A stretch of 64,000 bases of DNA from Aphrocallistes beatrix. Lineage: Eukaryota > Porifera > Hexactinellida > Sceptrulophora > Aphrocallistidae. The notes under the pieces were generated by a model, which had not been told where the DNA came from, did not search any database, and saw nothing but the letters and a program-made list of their open reading frames with translations. The first letter of the stretch is position 1, and each line of letters opens with the position of its first letter. The stretch spans positions 11,319,524-11,383,523 of the forward strand of contig OY725488.1 of assembly GCA_963281255.1 (NCBI GenBank), given 5' to 3'. Both the position numbers and the translations under genes were made by a program. Shown here in pieces: positions 53,341 through 64,000 of this stretch.

Positions 53341-53449
53341 TTAACTGTAGAATGCCCAGCATTTATATGGCTTCAGTGTCATATAAAATGGCTGGGAGAC
53401 ATCCGCGATATCGGGGACACTGTGTCCCCTCTGGGCATTCTACAGTTAA
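53341..53449. mobile_element. MITE of the AGAATGCCCAG family, second copy
   Basis: TTAACTGTAGAATGCCCAG ... CTGGGCATTCTACAGTTAA; the interior shares GACATCCGCGATATCG and GGACACTGTGTCC(C) with 26719-26826. Confidence 0.8.
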
Positions 53450-53539
53450 GGTGTAAGAATTCTGAGTTTACAAGTACATCCATTGTTTTGTGATTAGTCG
53501 CGAATTCTTAAAATCGGTTTACTCTTACTCTTCTGATCT

Positions 53540-54310
53540 GAGATGGAATAGTAACGTCTTCAAGGCTCAGGACAGACTGGCAATTGTTCTTTCTCGTCGA
53601 TGGACGAGATTGTCTCTTCTGAAGGAGCTTCGCCTTCAACATCCTCCACGGGCTTCAGGCGCCAAACGGAAACCCACAGGACTCCTACCTGTACTTCGGA
53701 GTAGACTCGCTTCCTGTCGAGATGCAAGCACGACTCACTCGGATGTCTCACTTGCTCACTGAAGAGAGCGGTTCTAGACTTACCGTGCTCAAGCTAGACG
53801 AGATGACAGAACATGTCACTGTGAGGTGTGCGTTTGTCTGAGAAGAATGAGCGTATCCCTGCAGCAGGAAGATGGAGTTGTTGTTTCGAAGAGACTCAAT
53901 ACCGGAAACGATCAGGAAAAGCTGTGAACAGCTAAAGCCATCTCAACGCTCTTGCTGGACATGATCTGGATGAGGCCTGGCGTATTACCAGATGGAGCTC
54001 AGCACTGCAAGGTAGACGAGAAGATGGACAGGACAGCACTCGTCGTGATGAGCTATTGATAGAACAGGATATTCCACGTAGAGAGCAAGTAAGCGTCTGA
54101 TTCGCTACGTCAACTCACTGATGCTATCAGAAGAAATCTTCTTCGGTTTTCCACTAAAACCACCGACACAAATACGCTGTTGGACTTGCTCAAACATGCC
54201 TGTAGGTCTAATCACAGACCACCCACCTAGAATAGAGACAGTTTCGAGCATCTCAACTGGCTTCCAAACTGCAGACATGCAGCTTATCTTACTCTCCAAA
54301 AGAACCTGAC
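53540..54310 (+). other. GC-elevated stretch, possible exon or decayed coding DNA
   Basis: Composition changes sharply from the AT-rich surroundings. One plus frame from about 53624 reads SFAFNILHGLQAPNGNPQDS, then YLYFGVDSLPVEMQARLTRM and LKLDEMTEHVTVRCAFV to a stop near 53840; TCTTCTGAAG before it could be an acceptor. Another frame at 54121-54309 is open but unrelated. No family recognised. Either one exon of an unrecognised gene or eroded retroelement DNA. Confidence 0.3.
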
Positions 54311-54429
54311 GATTCCTATACATATAAGGATGAAAGTGATTTACATTAGTAATTCGTTTTCTTATCCCAAATACTGTGATCTCATTTTATTTATTCTATT
54401 AAAAGCTCACTTATCTGTTACAAGTTAGT

Positions 54430-54962
54430 AATATAACTATACACCACGACCCACATCCTAACACCCCATCCTCACCAGTGTTCTCCACAATCTACCACAG
54501 TAGATCTAGATTCACGACTCAACCATGCCAGTCGAACTCAAATCCACTTCCCAACCAGGAACCAGTCAACTCGTACCCACGACTAAATGAAATGTACGAT
54601 TTCTAGTGTTTTGGATGAGATTCTGTAAGAACACAGCGAAAAGCAGGATTTTCTGTAGACTTGGCACGAGTTGGTTTGTGGTGCGAGTTGACTGCATTCA
54701 CCAAGCCTACTCCACCGCGCAAACAGTGGTCCCTACCCAACTCAGGATGCACTGTCCATATCTCGAACTCTCTGCCTAAATAGCTTCATCCCCTCCTCCC
54801 CATGCTACCGATCCAAAACATCCTTATCTCCAGTTCTACCCCAGGCCCTATGAGAGGGGGCCAGCAGGGCCATTTGCCGTCTTCACCCCCCAAGGTCTGA
54901 CACAAATAGACAGGGTTAATGATAATATCTAATGATCTTTTTCATATTCTATTTTACAATAG
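54430..54962. other. C-rich, strand-asymmetric sequence
   Basis: No gene. The plus strand is rich in CCA, CAA and ACC and poor in G, as in decayed Pro/Thr-rich coding sequence. Composition resumes at 55620-56230 after the intervening MITE. Confidence 0.35.
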
Positions 54963-54964
54963 TA

Positions 54965-55262
54965 CAGTACACCCTCGCTAATCCGAACAGCTCTGTGCCA
55001 ATGAGCTAAAAAATCGTTCGGATTAGTGAAATAACACTAATTCAATGGGGTATTAACTATAAAAAATTTGAATTGTTAGAATATTAGGATAATAATTTGT
55101 TATAATTGCTTCTTTAATGAGGTTTATCAATCTTATTGAAGTGTATAATATTATAAACGTTGATTTAAAGCATAGAGGCGAAAAAGATTATATTTCGGGT
55201 GTTCGGATTGTAAGAATGAAGTGTTCGGATTAGCGAGGGTTCGGACTAGCGAGGGTGTACTG
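54965..55262. mobile_element. Pogo-like MITE
   Basis: CAGTACACCCTCGCTAATCC and inverted TAGCGAGGGTGTACTG, with TA on both sides (54963-54964, 55263-55264). The GGATTAGCGAGGG motif occurs twice at the right end. Confidence 0.85.
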
Positions 55263-56230
55263 TATTTGGATAATGTGTTCTAGGGTTCTTGTTAACCCAT
55301 AACAGTAACTGTATTTTCAACATTGAGTGAAAACCCAGTGCAATTGATTGTATTGAATGGACGTTGAAAATTATCACCGTTCAACTAGGGCTCAAGCCTC
55401 AAGAGTCAAGAGCGTTTAACTGGGCTGGCCATGCTTAATATCAATTAAGATATTGCACCAAGATTAGATTTTACCTCATTAATTGATACATTCGCACAGA
55501 AAAAGCTAGAAATGTATCAATTAAGGCTCGTTTGTATTCACATAATTACACTTATATTACCGTATGATATTTATCACTTCTCATGTTTTCATTTATTGGA
55601 ATCGTAGTCTAAATTCTAGTAGTGGCCCGGACCTCTCTGATTCTCTCAGAGGCCCAGCTCTTTCCCACTAAAAGCCTACTTCAACACCCAACCCAGAATC
55701 CAAATTCCCTCCAACTGCATCCTGGCATCTATCCTGAACACAGCCAGACATCACTTCCTTTACAATCCACTCAATCAAAGAATGTCAGATACAAAAACGA
55801 TCCAAATTTCCCAAATATTGGCAAATATCAACAGGTCAGTCCATTTACTAGCCTAAATCCCCAATGAGGTAGCTTATACCACCACACTAATCCAAGGCCA
55901 CCCAAAGCCATACTCTAATCAGGCCAAAGCTATGGCATCCACTCTCTACTAATCCCAGCAAATACTCCACTCCAAGATGTATACCTCGTAACCACCCACT
56001 ACCAATTCTCCATCACCGGAATTCTCAACTTACCAATATTTCTTGTTCGACCATTACATGACAACCTATTTCCTCTCCAGTCTACTCCAAACATATCTAC
56101 ACCACAGCACATATCCTAACCTCCCCCAACCCAAGTCCCGAAACACCAATCATGTGCCGCAACAGTACCGCAGCAACAGCCAATGGCGAAACTACCACAC
56201 TTGATCCCAGAACGTACACCTCCAGCCCAC
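55263..56230. other. C-rich sequence with a short proline/serine-rich open frame
   Basis: 55620-55867 on the plus strand is open (FPTKSLLQHPTQNPNS, YPEHSQTSLPLQ) but has no ATG, and a GT follows near 55835 (CAACAG|GTCAGT), so it could be an exon fragment. No domain seen. The rest is C-rich without a usable frame. Confidence 0.3.
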
Positions 56231-56685
56231 TAAAGGCCCCCATACACGATGCAACTTTGTTGCATGCAACAAAGTTGCATCGTGTATGTTAAAATTTCAT
56301 GCAACAAAGGTTGCTTGCAACATTTTTGCATGCAACAATGTTGCATCGTGTATGTCGAGTATTGCATGCAACAATGTTGCATGCAACCTGTTGCATGGAA
56401 ATAGAACATGTTCTATTTTCATGCAACATTCTGCATCAAAATTGTATTAATTATTACGATAACGATAACGATAATCATTATCAAAAATACGATCAAGCCA
56501 TTAAAATAGACAATAGAAAGTCTGCTTGCTTTTCTTGATTGCTTTCTCAAAAGGGCGAGGGCAATGACAGGTACGACGATACGTTTTTTACCATTATGTA
56601 AAAATGCAGAATAAATTTGATGTAATTAGTTCAATTTAAACAAAAGATTCCACAAATAGGTATATCGAATCAAAATTATTAAATA

Positions 56686-57778
56686 CAGTCGACTCTCGTT
56701 AACACGTACACCAAGGGACCGTGGAGATTTGTACTCCTTATCGGAGTACGTATTAACCGAAGTACGTACATAGCCACATTTGTCCAAAATACTTAATATA
56801 TAGGGTGTCCCAAAAGTTCTGCAACAACTAATTTTACTTGTTAATTTAATTTGACTAAGATCAGTTGATTGTATTCCAAATTAGCCTCCATAAATGAAAT
56901 CTAACACCCTTCTAGCATAGAAATGAGCTCAACCCATTACGCAAAAAACATTTCTTATAAAATTATGAATAATTACATACCAATTACTCCAAAATTTGGA
57001 GCTCAAAAATGTAAAGTTTGAAGATCACTATTTTTCTGTTGAAATATTACATTAATCACTTCTTTATTCTGTAATTGATTCACAATACTAAAATAACTTT
57101 ATTACTTTTGATTTATGTAACGGAAATCTTCTATAAGAACGCGAGTATTTTAAGTATAGACGTCAAATGTACCATGGATATGAGTTTTTTTATTGAGATA
57201 AAAAATATTCTTTACTAGACAACGATATATATGATCCAGCATTGCAAATAAATTGAGAAAAGCAGGCCATTGGGAATGCAAAATAATTAAGATAATCCTC
57301 CCTATTTTTTGATTAAAAATAGGTATCGGATATTCGATCTATTTATCTATGTATTAATGCATCAGCAACATTTGTTGCAGAACTTTTGGGACACCCTGTA
57401 CATAGTGATAACTACGTGAGAGTATGAAATTGTACTTGTCAAATAGAGAACTCATTATCCATGTTGTATTAACGAGATTCGACTGTATTTTCATTGAGAA
57501 GTATCTGTCTAGTATTTATCTACGTACATACTACGTACCATATTCAAAGTGCTCGTAGGCACACACCTGTTCGTATTAACCGATGTATTTAGTATTGAAA
57601 ACGCACTGAAGGGGACCCACAAATCGTACTTATTATCCGATATTTCGTCTTATCCGTGTTCGTGTTAACCGGAGTTCGTTTGTATATATTTTGCCATAGA
57701 TTAGGTTGGGGAATCAAAACTTGTACTTCTTATCCGATTATACTCCTTATCCGTGTTCGTCTTAACGAGAGTCGACTG
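56686..57778. mobile_element. Pogo-like element, middle layer of the nest
   Basis: Ends CAGTCGACTCTCGTTAACAC and TTAACGAGAGTCGACTG with TA on both sides. A second, right-end-like TTAACGAGATTCGACTG at about 57468-57485 suggests an internal duplication or two adjacent copies. Motifs such as CTTATCCG and GTATTAACCG repeat inside. Confidence 0.75.
56801..57399. mobile_element. Mariner-type MITE, innermost layer
   Basis: TAGGGTGTCCCAAAAGTTCT (left) and AGAACTTTTGGGACACCCTG (right), the inverted similarity continuing through GCAACAA; TA on both sides. 599 bp, no transposase frame. Confidence 0.85.
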
Positions 57779-57925
57779 TAAGCACAAAATTCAGGCAACA
57801 ATATTGCATGAAACTATGCTCCACGGAAAATTGTTGCAAGCAACTTGTTGCATGCAAATGTTGCATGCAACAATGCTCCTCGAAAATTTTTTGCAAGCAA
57901 CATGTTGCATCGTGTATGGGGGCCT

Positions 57926-58289
57926 TAACCTCTCTGCTCTTGTCAGGCCAAAATTGGTCCGGGGGACCAGTTTTGGCAGCCAAGTTTTCGGGAAATGGCG
58001 GGACGCAATAGTAAAACTTCTACATACTTGTTGTAATGTCATCACATCCTATGAGGAGAGGACTACTTTAGTGTACGTAATTAAATGACACAAAATTTAA
58101 CCCGGCCCAAATTTTTCGTGACACTCCCAATATGCAGTTAGCGTCGTGGGCGGTAGCGACAGCTACGATCGCTCAGTTACTCCAGCAATAGGCATTAGTA
58201 TATAAGCGACTAGCGCTTACCTACGCAAAGTTGGTATTTTCCACAATTATTTTTGTAACTGTGTTAGTATTACCTTACTCACTGGATTT
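57926..58289. other. Possible LTR or leader region of the retroelement
   Basis: No gene. More GC-rich than the surroundings, with a TATA-like AGTATATAAGCG near 58197. It could be the LTR of the gypsy remnant that follows, but no matching second LTR was found. Confidence 0.3.
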
Positions 58290-60358
58290 ATCTATTACTA
58301 CTTGACGTAAGTTCCAAAAATATAATCGATGACAACCCATTCGCCAGTGTGAACATACCACCGCTACAGAGCGAGATAGAATCGCGTCTTGGAAGAAACT
58401 CTTCAGAGCCGCAGTTCGCCTCTGCTTGCCCTAGAAATGGAGACAAGTTGTCAGTAGGGCTCCTTCCTGCATACGTCTGCAGAAGATCAGCCGAGAAAGA
58501 ACTGTGAGAGACATCCTCAGCCAAGATATGAACCTGAAGGACGCCTTCGAAGTCTTAAGAACCTCGACCTCCTGTCCATCCTCAACAGTCGATGGTGACT
58601 CTTTGCCGCGAAGAGTGGAACCTCATAGACGACTTCTTCTGCTGAGGACGGCCGCGGTCGAAGCGGTGCACCGTTACAAATAGCGTGTCTCCTGCTGACG
58701 GGACAGCTAACACCACTGTACAAGGTCCAATTACAGAAATCCCTAACCGAGAAAGGAACAACGTTGGAAAGAGGCTACTGGGACATGAATCGCGTAATGC
58801 TGACACAAGCCAGCCAAGAGGATGAGACCCCCCATGGCGCAGCACATACTACAGGCAGAGGCCCGAACCGCCAAAGAGCTGAACTTCTGAGGCTACTCGA
58901 GAGTTATTCAGATGTATTCGCCGTAAATCCAAAAAGCCAAAACACCACCCATATAGCCCAGCACGTGATCGAAACCTTGAACGCTAGTAGGGTTGCCAAC
59001 CCTCCCGGAATCTCAACCAGTCTCCCGGAAATTAGCAAATCCAATCCGGGAGGTTTTATAATCTACTTCTAAAATATTTAATGGTTTATAAATTAATCTG
59101 TGGGTTTACTGAGCGTGACTCGCATATGTTATTTTTCTGTCTTTGGCTGCCCAACTTTACAGCTAACATTGACCATACCTTAGCCTTAACTTTCTTCGTT
59201 GTTCTCTGTTTCTAAGCAGCTCCCACGATTGCCCCTCCCGGAAAACAAATATCTCCCGGAATCAAAATGAGTCGAGTTAGCAACCCTAAACGCTAGGCCG
59301 GTGAAATCAAAGAACATCATAGTTCCCCCAGACCGAACGCGAGATAAATTCACAAGTCGTCCAGATGTTGGGGAACAAAATCATAAGAAAGTCCACACCT
59401 CCTTGGGCTGCGCGGGTGATCCTAGTCCGAAAGAGGAATCAGACTTTAAGGTTCGTTGTCGATTACAGAGGACTGAACGATGTGACCAAGAAATATTCCT
59501 ACCCACTCCCCGAAGTTAAGAACATTTTGGACAAATTGAACGTTTGACTCCGCACTAAAGCATGCCACCAACATCCAACCGTACATCGATGATACGCGTA
59601 CCTATTCACGTTCCAGTGATGATCTCAAACACTACGCGAAGTGCTAGAGTGCTACAGATCATCCGGCTTACAGCTCAGGCGCGAAAGAATACCGGTTTAG
59701 ATTCGAGGAAGTCGAATTCCTAGGCCACCTCTTAAGTAAGCGGAGGCACCAACCGTTACCGTCGCCAGTAGTCAAGATTCAGGAGCAATCGCGACCGACC
59801 AACCTTAAACAATTGCGGTCTTTCCTTGGATTGGTGGGTTATTACCGCGAATTTATTGCATGAATGGCTGAAGCCGCGGCATCCTTGTATAGGCTTACGA
59901 AGGTAAATTGGCACTGAGACCTCTCTTGCGAAACGAGTTTCTTAAAATTGTGTAAATCATTATCGGAGAATCCGGTAACCCTAACCTATCCGGACTGGAA
60001 CGAACCGTTCTATCTAGAGGTCGTTGCTTCCCGCGACGTAATTGGCGCTGTACTCGGCCAGAAGAATAGCCAGGGAAGAATGAGGCCAATTTCTTTTTCT
60101 CGTCTAAGTCGTGGGAGAGGTGTTGCTCAAGAAAACGCTCAGAAGCAGTTGAGACTGACCGCATTCTTTTCTTCTACATTGAGCCCCACTCAACAGAAAT
60201 GCAGCTACAGCGCAGGAGAGAGGGAAGCATGGAAGATAGTGGCATCCGCCAGGAAGTGGTGGAGATATTACAGGCATGGCTGCTGCCGAAGTTATCATTT
60301 GGTCCGACCACAACCCTCTGGAACGGCTCAGGAAGCAGAGAGATCCTAGAGGAAGTAC
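58290..60358 (+). mobile_element. Decayed Ty3/gypsy retrotransposon pol
   Basis: Successive plus-strand fragments in different frames, with several stops, follow gypsy pol order. A pre-RT segment (LLESYSDVFAVNP, 58872 on) comes first, then RT with LRFVVDYRGLNDVTKKYSYP (59450-59515), a YIDD-type active site (59582-59593), FLGLVGYYREFI (59822-59857), and an RNase H-like region (from about 59990: LTYPDWNEPFYLEV...VIGAVLGQK). Broken by frameshifts and by the MITE at 58988-59288. Not functional; no integrase recognised. Confidence 0.8.
58988..59288. mobile_element. hAT-type MITE inserted in the gypsy pol
   Basis: Ends TAGGGTTGCCAACC and GTTAGCAACCCTA are inverted; a perfect 8-bp duplication AACGCTAG flanks it (58980-58987 and 59289-59296). 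CTCCCGGAA motifs recur near both ends. 301 bp. Confidence 0.93.
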
Positions 60359-60499
60359 GCTAGATGGACTCTTTACATTTAGGATAGTTGTGATTAGTTA
60401 AAAGTCAGTAACATTTGTGAACAATGCTTACTTTAGAGTATTAACCGTGCTTATACGCCATTGCTGTCACAAAGCACAGAGATAATCTGGGTCCAGGAG

Positions 60500-61960
60500 G
60501 AAGGAGAGAAGAGGGTCGCACAGATGCTTCCGCAGACATGAATCGCAATGTGGCAGATCGCGAATGTTGAAAACGCAACAACAGTGAAGGAAGCGCTTAA
60601 CGCCTGTCGGCCACACTTGACCCAATGGACCGTACAGCTGAAGACAGCTCTGTGAGACTCAGCTGGCAGCCGGGATATTCCACAGACACTTCTTCTCCAC
60701 GGAGAAGCGTGTGGCGACTGAGGCTGGCTGTTCTCGGAATTCGTAGCCTCGCTAGTGCAGTCAGCTCAGCTCCCTCGTGACGTAGAACAAGACAGAGCTA
60801 CGGTTTGGAAGTAGAGGAGACTTGGAGAGCGTTGCTAGCCGAAAGCCACTCACGGATATGAAAGACTGCCCAATCCACAGCTGATTAAGATGAGGTCTCC
60901 GGAAGTAGATGGTTTAGCTGCCTCGACGTCGCTAGTGCGTATTGGTTGATGGACAGACCTCACACGGGATTGGCAAACCCACGCATGCGTAGATGACATC
61001 CCGACTCACTCACCAACTGCACACGTGTGGCACTAACGCGGTTACGGGACGACAGAGTCCAGTTGCTCTCAGACAAGTGTGACTAAGATGCTAACGCGCG
61101 CGGAGTTTATCCGCTCCATAGCAACGTGGAGGATACATTGGCATTCGAACAGCCACGTAACAAATTGGAACTTCAACGGTTCCTGGGCTCGTGAGTTTCT
61201 ATCGGACTACATCCCCAGTATGGCCTGTGTCCCCGAACCCTTGTACGGCTGAGGAGAAGGGTCGTGTCCTATGTGTGAGTGCAGAGTGTCGCAGGGCATT
61301 TGGCGCTGAGAAGGAACCTCACAGCTCTCCGTCTTACCCGCCTATCCGGATTGGATCTCCATTTTACTTCAGACTGATGTTTCTCTGTGGCAGTCGGAGG
61401 AATACTGCCCCAGTTGGCTGGAAATCAGAAATTACGCCCGTTGTCCTACTACTCCGCCGGTCTGAATCCGAGCAGAGAAGTAGTCAGCTGAGAGAGAATT
61501 CTGGACTCTCATAAAAAAAAAAGCCAGATGCGGAGAAGGCAGCCCGAGGTCTCTGATAGAACGCTAGTCCAACTCAGCAGAGAGCAGTGGAGGACGCAGA
61601 CATTGAGCACAAGGACAACCTCGAACAAGTCCGGATGCAGATCTGTGGTGAAGAGCAGCTGTGGCGTACTGTACTGAGAAGTGCTGTCCGGGGTGTGGAA
61701 CAAGGACATAGCATCAGCGACTGTCTGGGAAGAAGGCAGCACTCCAGGAACAGCTCAATGCGAGTAGTGCCTACGTTCTGAGTCATCAGTCTTGTCACCA
61801 ATTGTGAAGACAGACAACGCACACTGGAAATGGCCTTGAACTCCGGTGCCGAACGTCAGTTATCGATTTGGGACTATTCGGGATTTGTCTAGAGAAGCAA
61901 ATGAACAGACGAGTAGGCAGGGTTTATGGCGTCGGAAATAGTCCGGTCGAACTCATCGGG
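60500..61960 (+). mobile_element. Second, more decayed gypsy-like pol fragment
   Basis: Near 61185-61370 broken frames give LSDYIPSMACVPEPLY, then ECRRAFGA, resembling the RT/RNase H connection of a different gypsy family from the one upstream. 61587-61781 is open (DNLEQVRMQICGEEQLW) but not placed in any domain. The region is GC-elevated throughout. Confidence 0.5.
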
Positions 61961-62665
61961 AACATCGCGTTGGAAGTTGACACAGGAGACAACCCAGGTA
62001 ACCATGCATTCTTTCGGAGTATTGCATGACAGTGGAACCCGCATTCTCGGCAGGCAGTGTTCCATACAGGATTTGCATGCAAGGTGGGCAACCTGGGATA
62101 TCTAAATGTTTAAGGGGGGCAGGTACTAAATCACATCTCTTCATTTTATGCTTTATTTTATTTCTAGGGGGGCACTTGAATGAGTAGGGGGGGTAAGTGC
62201 CCCCCCTAGTCAGTTGACATGTCCTGTTTGGGATACAGACAATTCGTGACATTATCATTCTAGATACAATAATTTCTCTTTATTTGCTTCCACATTGGTG
62301 AATTTGATCCGTGAAACTTGATAATTTCTCCATAATTGTCGGCTCCTATTTGTCCATATATACTGATCCTTATTTACAAAATAATTATATTTCCTAAAAC
62401 ATAGTTTGTATATTAGAATTCGTACTGTCTAATTCTTTAATGAAGTGAACTGAGTTTAAAGTTAGTATTTCAATTGCCTTGTGGTCAAATATCTTATGCG
62501 ATTCTTCCGAACTTGTTTGAACGAAGTTAGATTGGAGTGGGAATATAATTGAATCACATTCCAAGTACACTGCGGTTTTGATCACTAGAATAGATTTGTG
62601 TGGTAAATGCGCATTCCATTTGCACTTCAATTTACATCCTGATGCATGTGATTATGCGGTAGTTG
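61961..62665. other. Intergenic, small G/C-palindromic repeat
   Basis: About 62113-62207 is bounded by GGGGGGCAGGTAC and GTAAGTGCCCCCC, an inverted pair with G-runs and probably a short MITE. The remainder is AT-rich with no gene. Confidence 0.45.
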
Positions 62666-63422
62666 CAGGGTTGGCTAATTTAACCCACCCCCGGGTTAAA
62701 CCCGGGCTGGGCAAAACCCCCTTTTGTGGGTTAAAGTGGGTTTTATTCTAATGTACTTGTAAATCAAGTTAATTTTAGCGATATTAATTGTTTGGATTGA
62801 AAATCCTTATACTGCGTATTATATTGAGATTCCGTAATGATGTTTTTAATAAGACCTGATGTACGAACATGGAATTTCTTAAAAGTTACAACAATCTGAG
62901 GTGCTTTAAGTAAACAATCAAAAGATACTACTTTATATAGAGCAGTTTGTTCATCTTACCTACTCTAATCTTAGCGGTTACTACATGTATAATGGCAAGT
63001 TTTGTTGGTGGCCCAGTGATCCTGTTCAAAGCTTTTTTCTAAAAGTAGAAGGTCCAAGGTGAGGCGCATAAATGCTTTTATCGAGCGGATATTTTCTAAC
63101 TTTAGTTTAGTCCAGACAAACTTCGAAATAGATTAGACTTAGAGAAAACGGCAAAATTGGTAACCTGTTATCGGGAATTGAGAGGTTCAGTGGAGTTTGA
63201 ATGGTGATTTGCTTTTCATTTGTTTTGATTTTCATTAGTGTATTAGATTTTGATATTCACCTCTTACAATAAATACGCTTATATAATTAATTATATCGTT
63301 GAATTTGAAAACAAGGACAATAACTGGGAAAATCCGTTTCTGGAGAATAAAACCCGTTTTAACCGGATTAAACCCACTGGGCTGGGCAAAACCTATTTAA
63401 CCCGGGTTAAATTCCAACCCTG
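62666..63422. mobile_element. hAT-like element with CCCGGGTTAAA subterminal repeats
   Basis: CAGGGTTGGCTAATTTAACC and GGGTTAAATTCCAACCCTG are inverted ends. Inside each end lie further GGGCTGGGCAAAACC and CCCGGGTTAAA motifs. The 8-bp flanks do not match, so the target duplication has decayed. No transposase. Confidence 0.75.
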
Positions 63423-64000
63423 ATAAAAACCTATGTGCAAAGTAGAAGTGCTACAACCTGCCAATGCTTCTAAATTATGAATTTTGATTTAGAATGAAAA
63501 TACAATCTTGGTTCCTTAACAAAGTATTAATGCGGTCAGTGGGTTTGATAATTATAATCGTAGAATTACACGAGCAATTATACTTATCTTTGTAACTGTT
63601 GAGTAGTACATTATGGGCAATGGCGGATCCAGATATTTTAATTTAGAGCCCCAACTTAAATTAGACCTTCCTAGAATTAGAAGACCAGCGTTAATGCAGA
63701 GCCAAGATTTTGGATTGGATTCATGAGCGAGCAATTAAGGTCTGGGAGGAAGCTGGAAACTCCTGAATTCATTTTTAGTGTCTATCACCTTATATCATAA
63801 CACAACAGTATTTTATATGCAAATTACATGTAATTAAAGCTTTGAAATTCTATCCAGGATTTCATACAGAATTCAGAAGCGTAGATAAGAAGAATATTCC
63901 ATCTCAAATAAGATGATTCTCCCCCAAACAAGGCTGTAGACACAGGTGTGAATTGGTCTTGTTGGGAATAAATGTGGTCAGGTTGAAACTAGACAGACAG
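63423..64000. other. Intergenic, no gene
   Basis: AT-rich. 63835-63920 is a diverged copy of 52745-52850. The window ends without a recognisable exon. Confidence 0.4.

Larger units (their letters stand above)
56234..57925. mobile_element. PIF/Harbinger-type element, outer shell of a triple nest
   Basis: Ends AGGCCCCCATACACGATGCA and TGCATCGTGTATGGGGGCCT, with TAA on both sides (56231-56233, 57926-57928), the 3-bp TWA duplication typical of PIF/Harbinger. Both subterminal regions are packed with palindromic TTGCATGCAACA motifs. The interior is interrupted by the element at 56686-57778. Confidence 0.8.

Noticed and set aside
57753..58088. Cys-rich open frames on both strands (repeated CCMQ and CNNF patterns)
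   Set aside because: Arise from the palindromic TTGCATGCAACA repeats at the end of the Harbinger-type element.

Overview
The window is AT-rich animal genomic DNA: spliced protein genes with GT/AG introns, metazoan gene families and dense DNA-transposon remnants. The markers are CSE1L (exportin-2), a MARK/PAR-1 kinase with kinase, UBA and KA1 regions, and a NACHT-LRR receptor with tandem death-effector-type domains. NLRs of that kind fit a non-vertebrate metazoan such as a sponge, cnidarian or lophotrochozoan; the phylum cannot be settled from this sequence. Genes have few, large exons, and coding DNA (especially MARK) is much more GC-rich than its surroundings.

Layout. (1) 1-366, minus: 5' end of a CCCH zinc-finger gene running off the window. 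(2) 1.2-16.4 kb: four minus-strand, intronless paralogues of an unrecognised 7TM protein with GPCR-like topology, each with a TATA box just upstream, separated by duplicated spacers full of MITEs. Comparing spacers gives occupied and empty versions of several insertion sites. One copy has a premature stop. (3) 17.6-34.6 kb, plus: the last three recognisable CSE1L exons. The final 14.3-kb intron holds a small secreted or GPI-anchored-looking gene (plus strand, frame-disrupted) and the complete intronless MARK gene (minus strand). (4) 36-42.4 kb, minus: a four-exon gene for a 595-residue coiled-coil protein of unknown identity; its introns host nested transposons. (5) 44.7-51.6 kb, plus: the NLR gene, with a TATA promoter and 5' UTR exon, a 3.3-kb first intron that contains a degraded copy of that promoter/exon and 65-bp satellite arrays, and one 1124-codon coding exon. 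(6) 52-64 kb: a transposon graveyard with a three-deep nest of DNA elements, two decayed Ty3/gypsy pol fragments (one interrupted by a hAT-type MITE with a perfect 8-bp target duplication) and several foldback elements.

Nothing indicates that the genes form one pathway. CSE1L (nuclear transport) and MARK (polarity kinase) are conserved housekeeping genes. The 7TM array and the NLR look like lineage-specific sensory or immune-type receptors and are the most novel content. Splice sites and element boundaries were read by eye.
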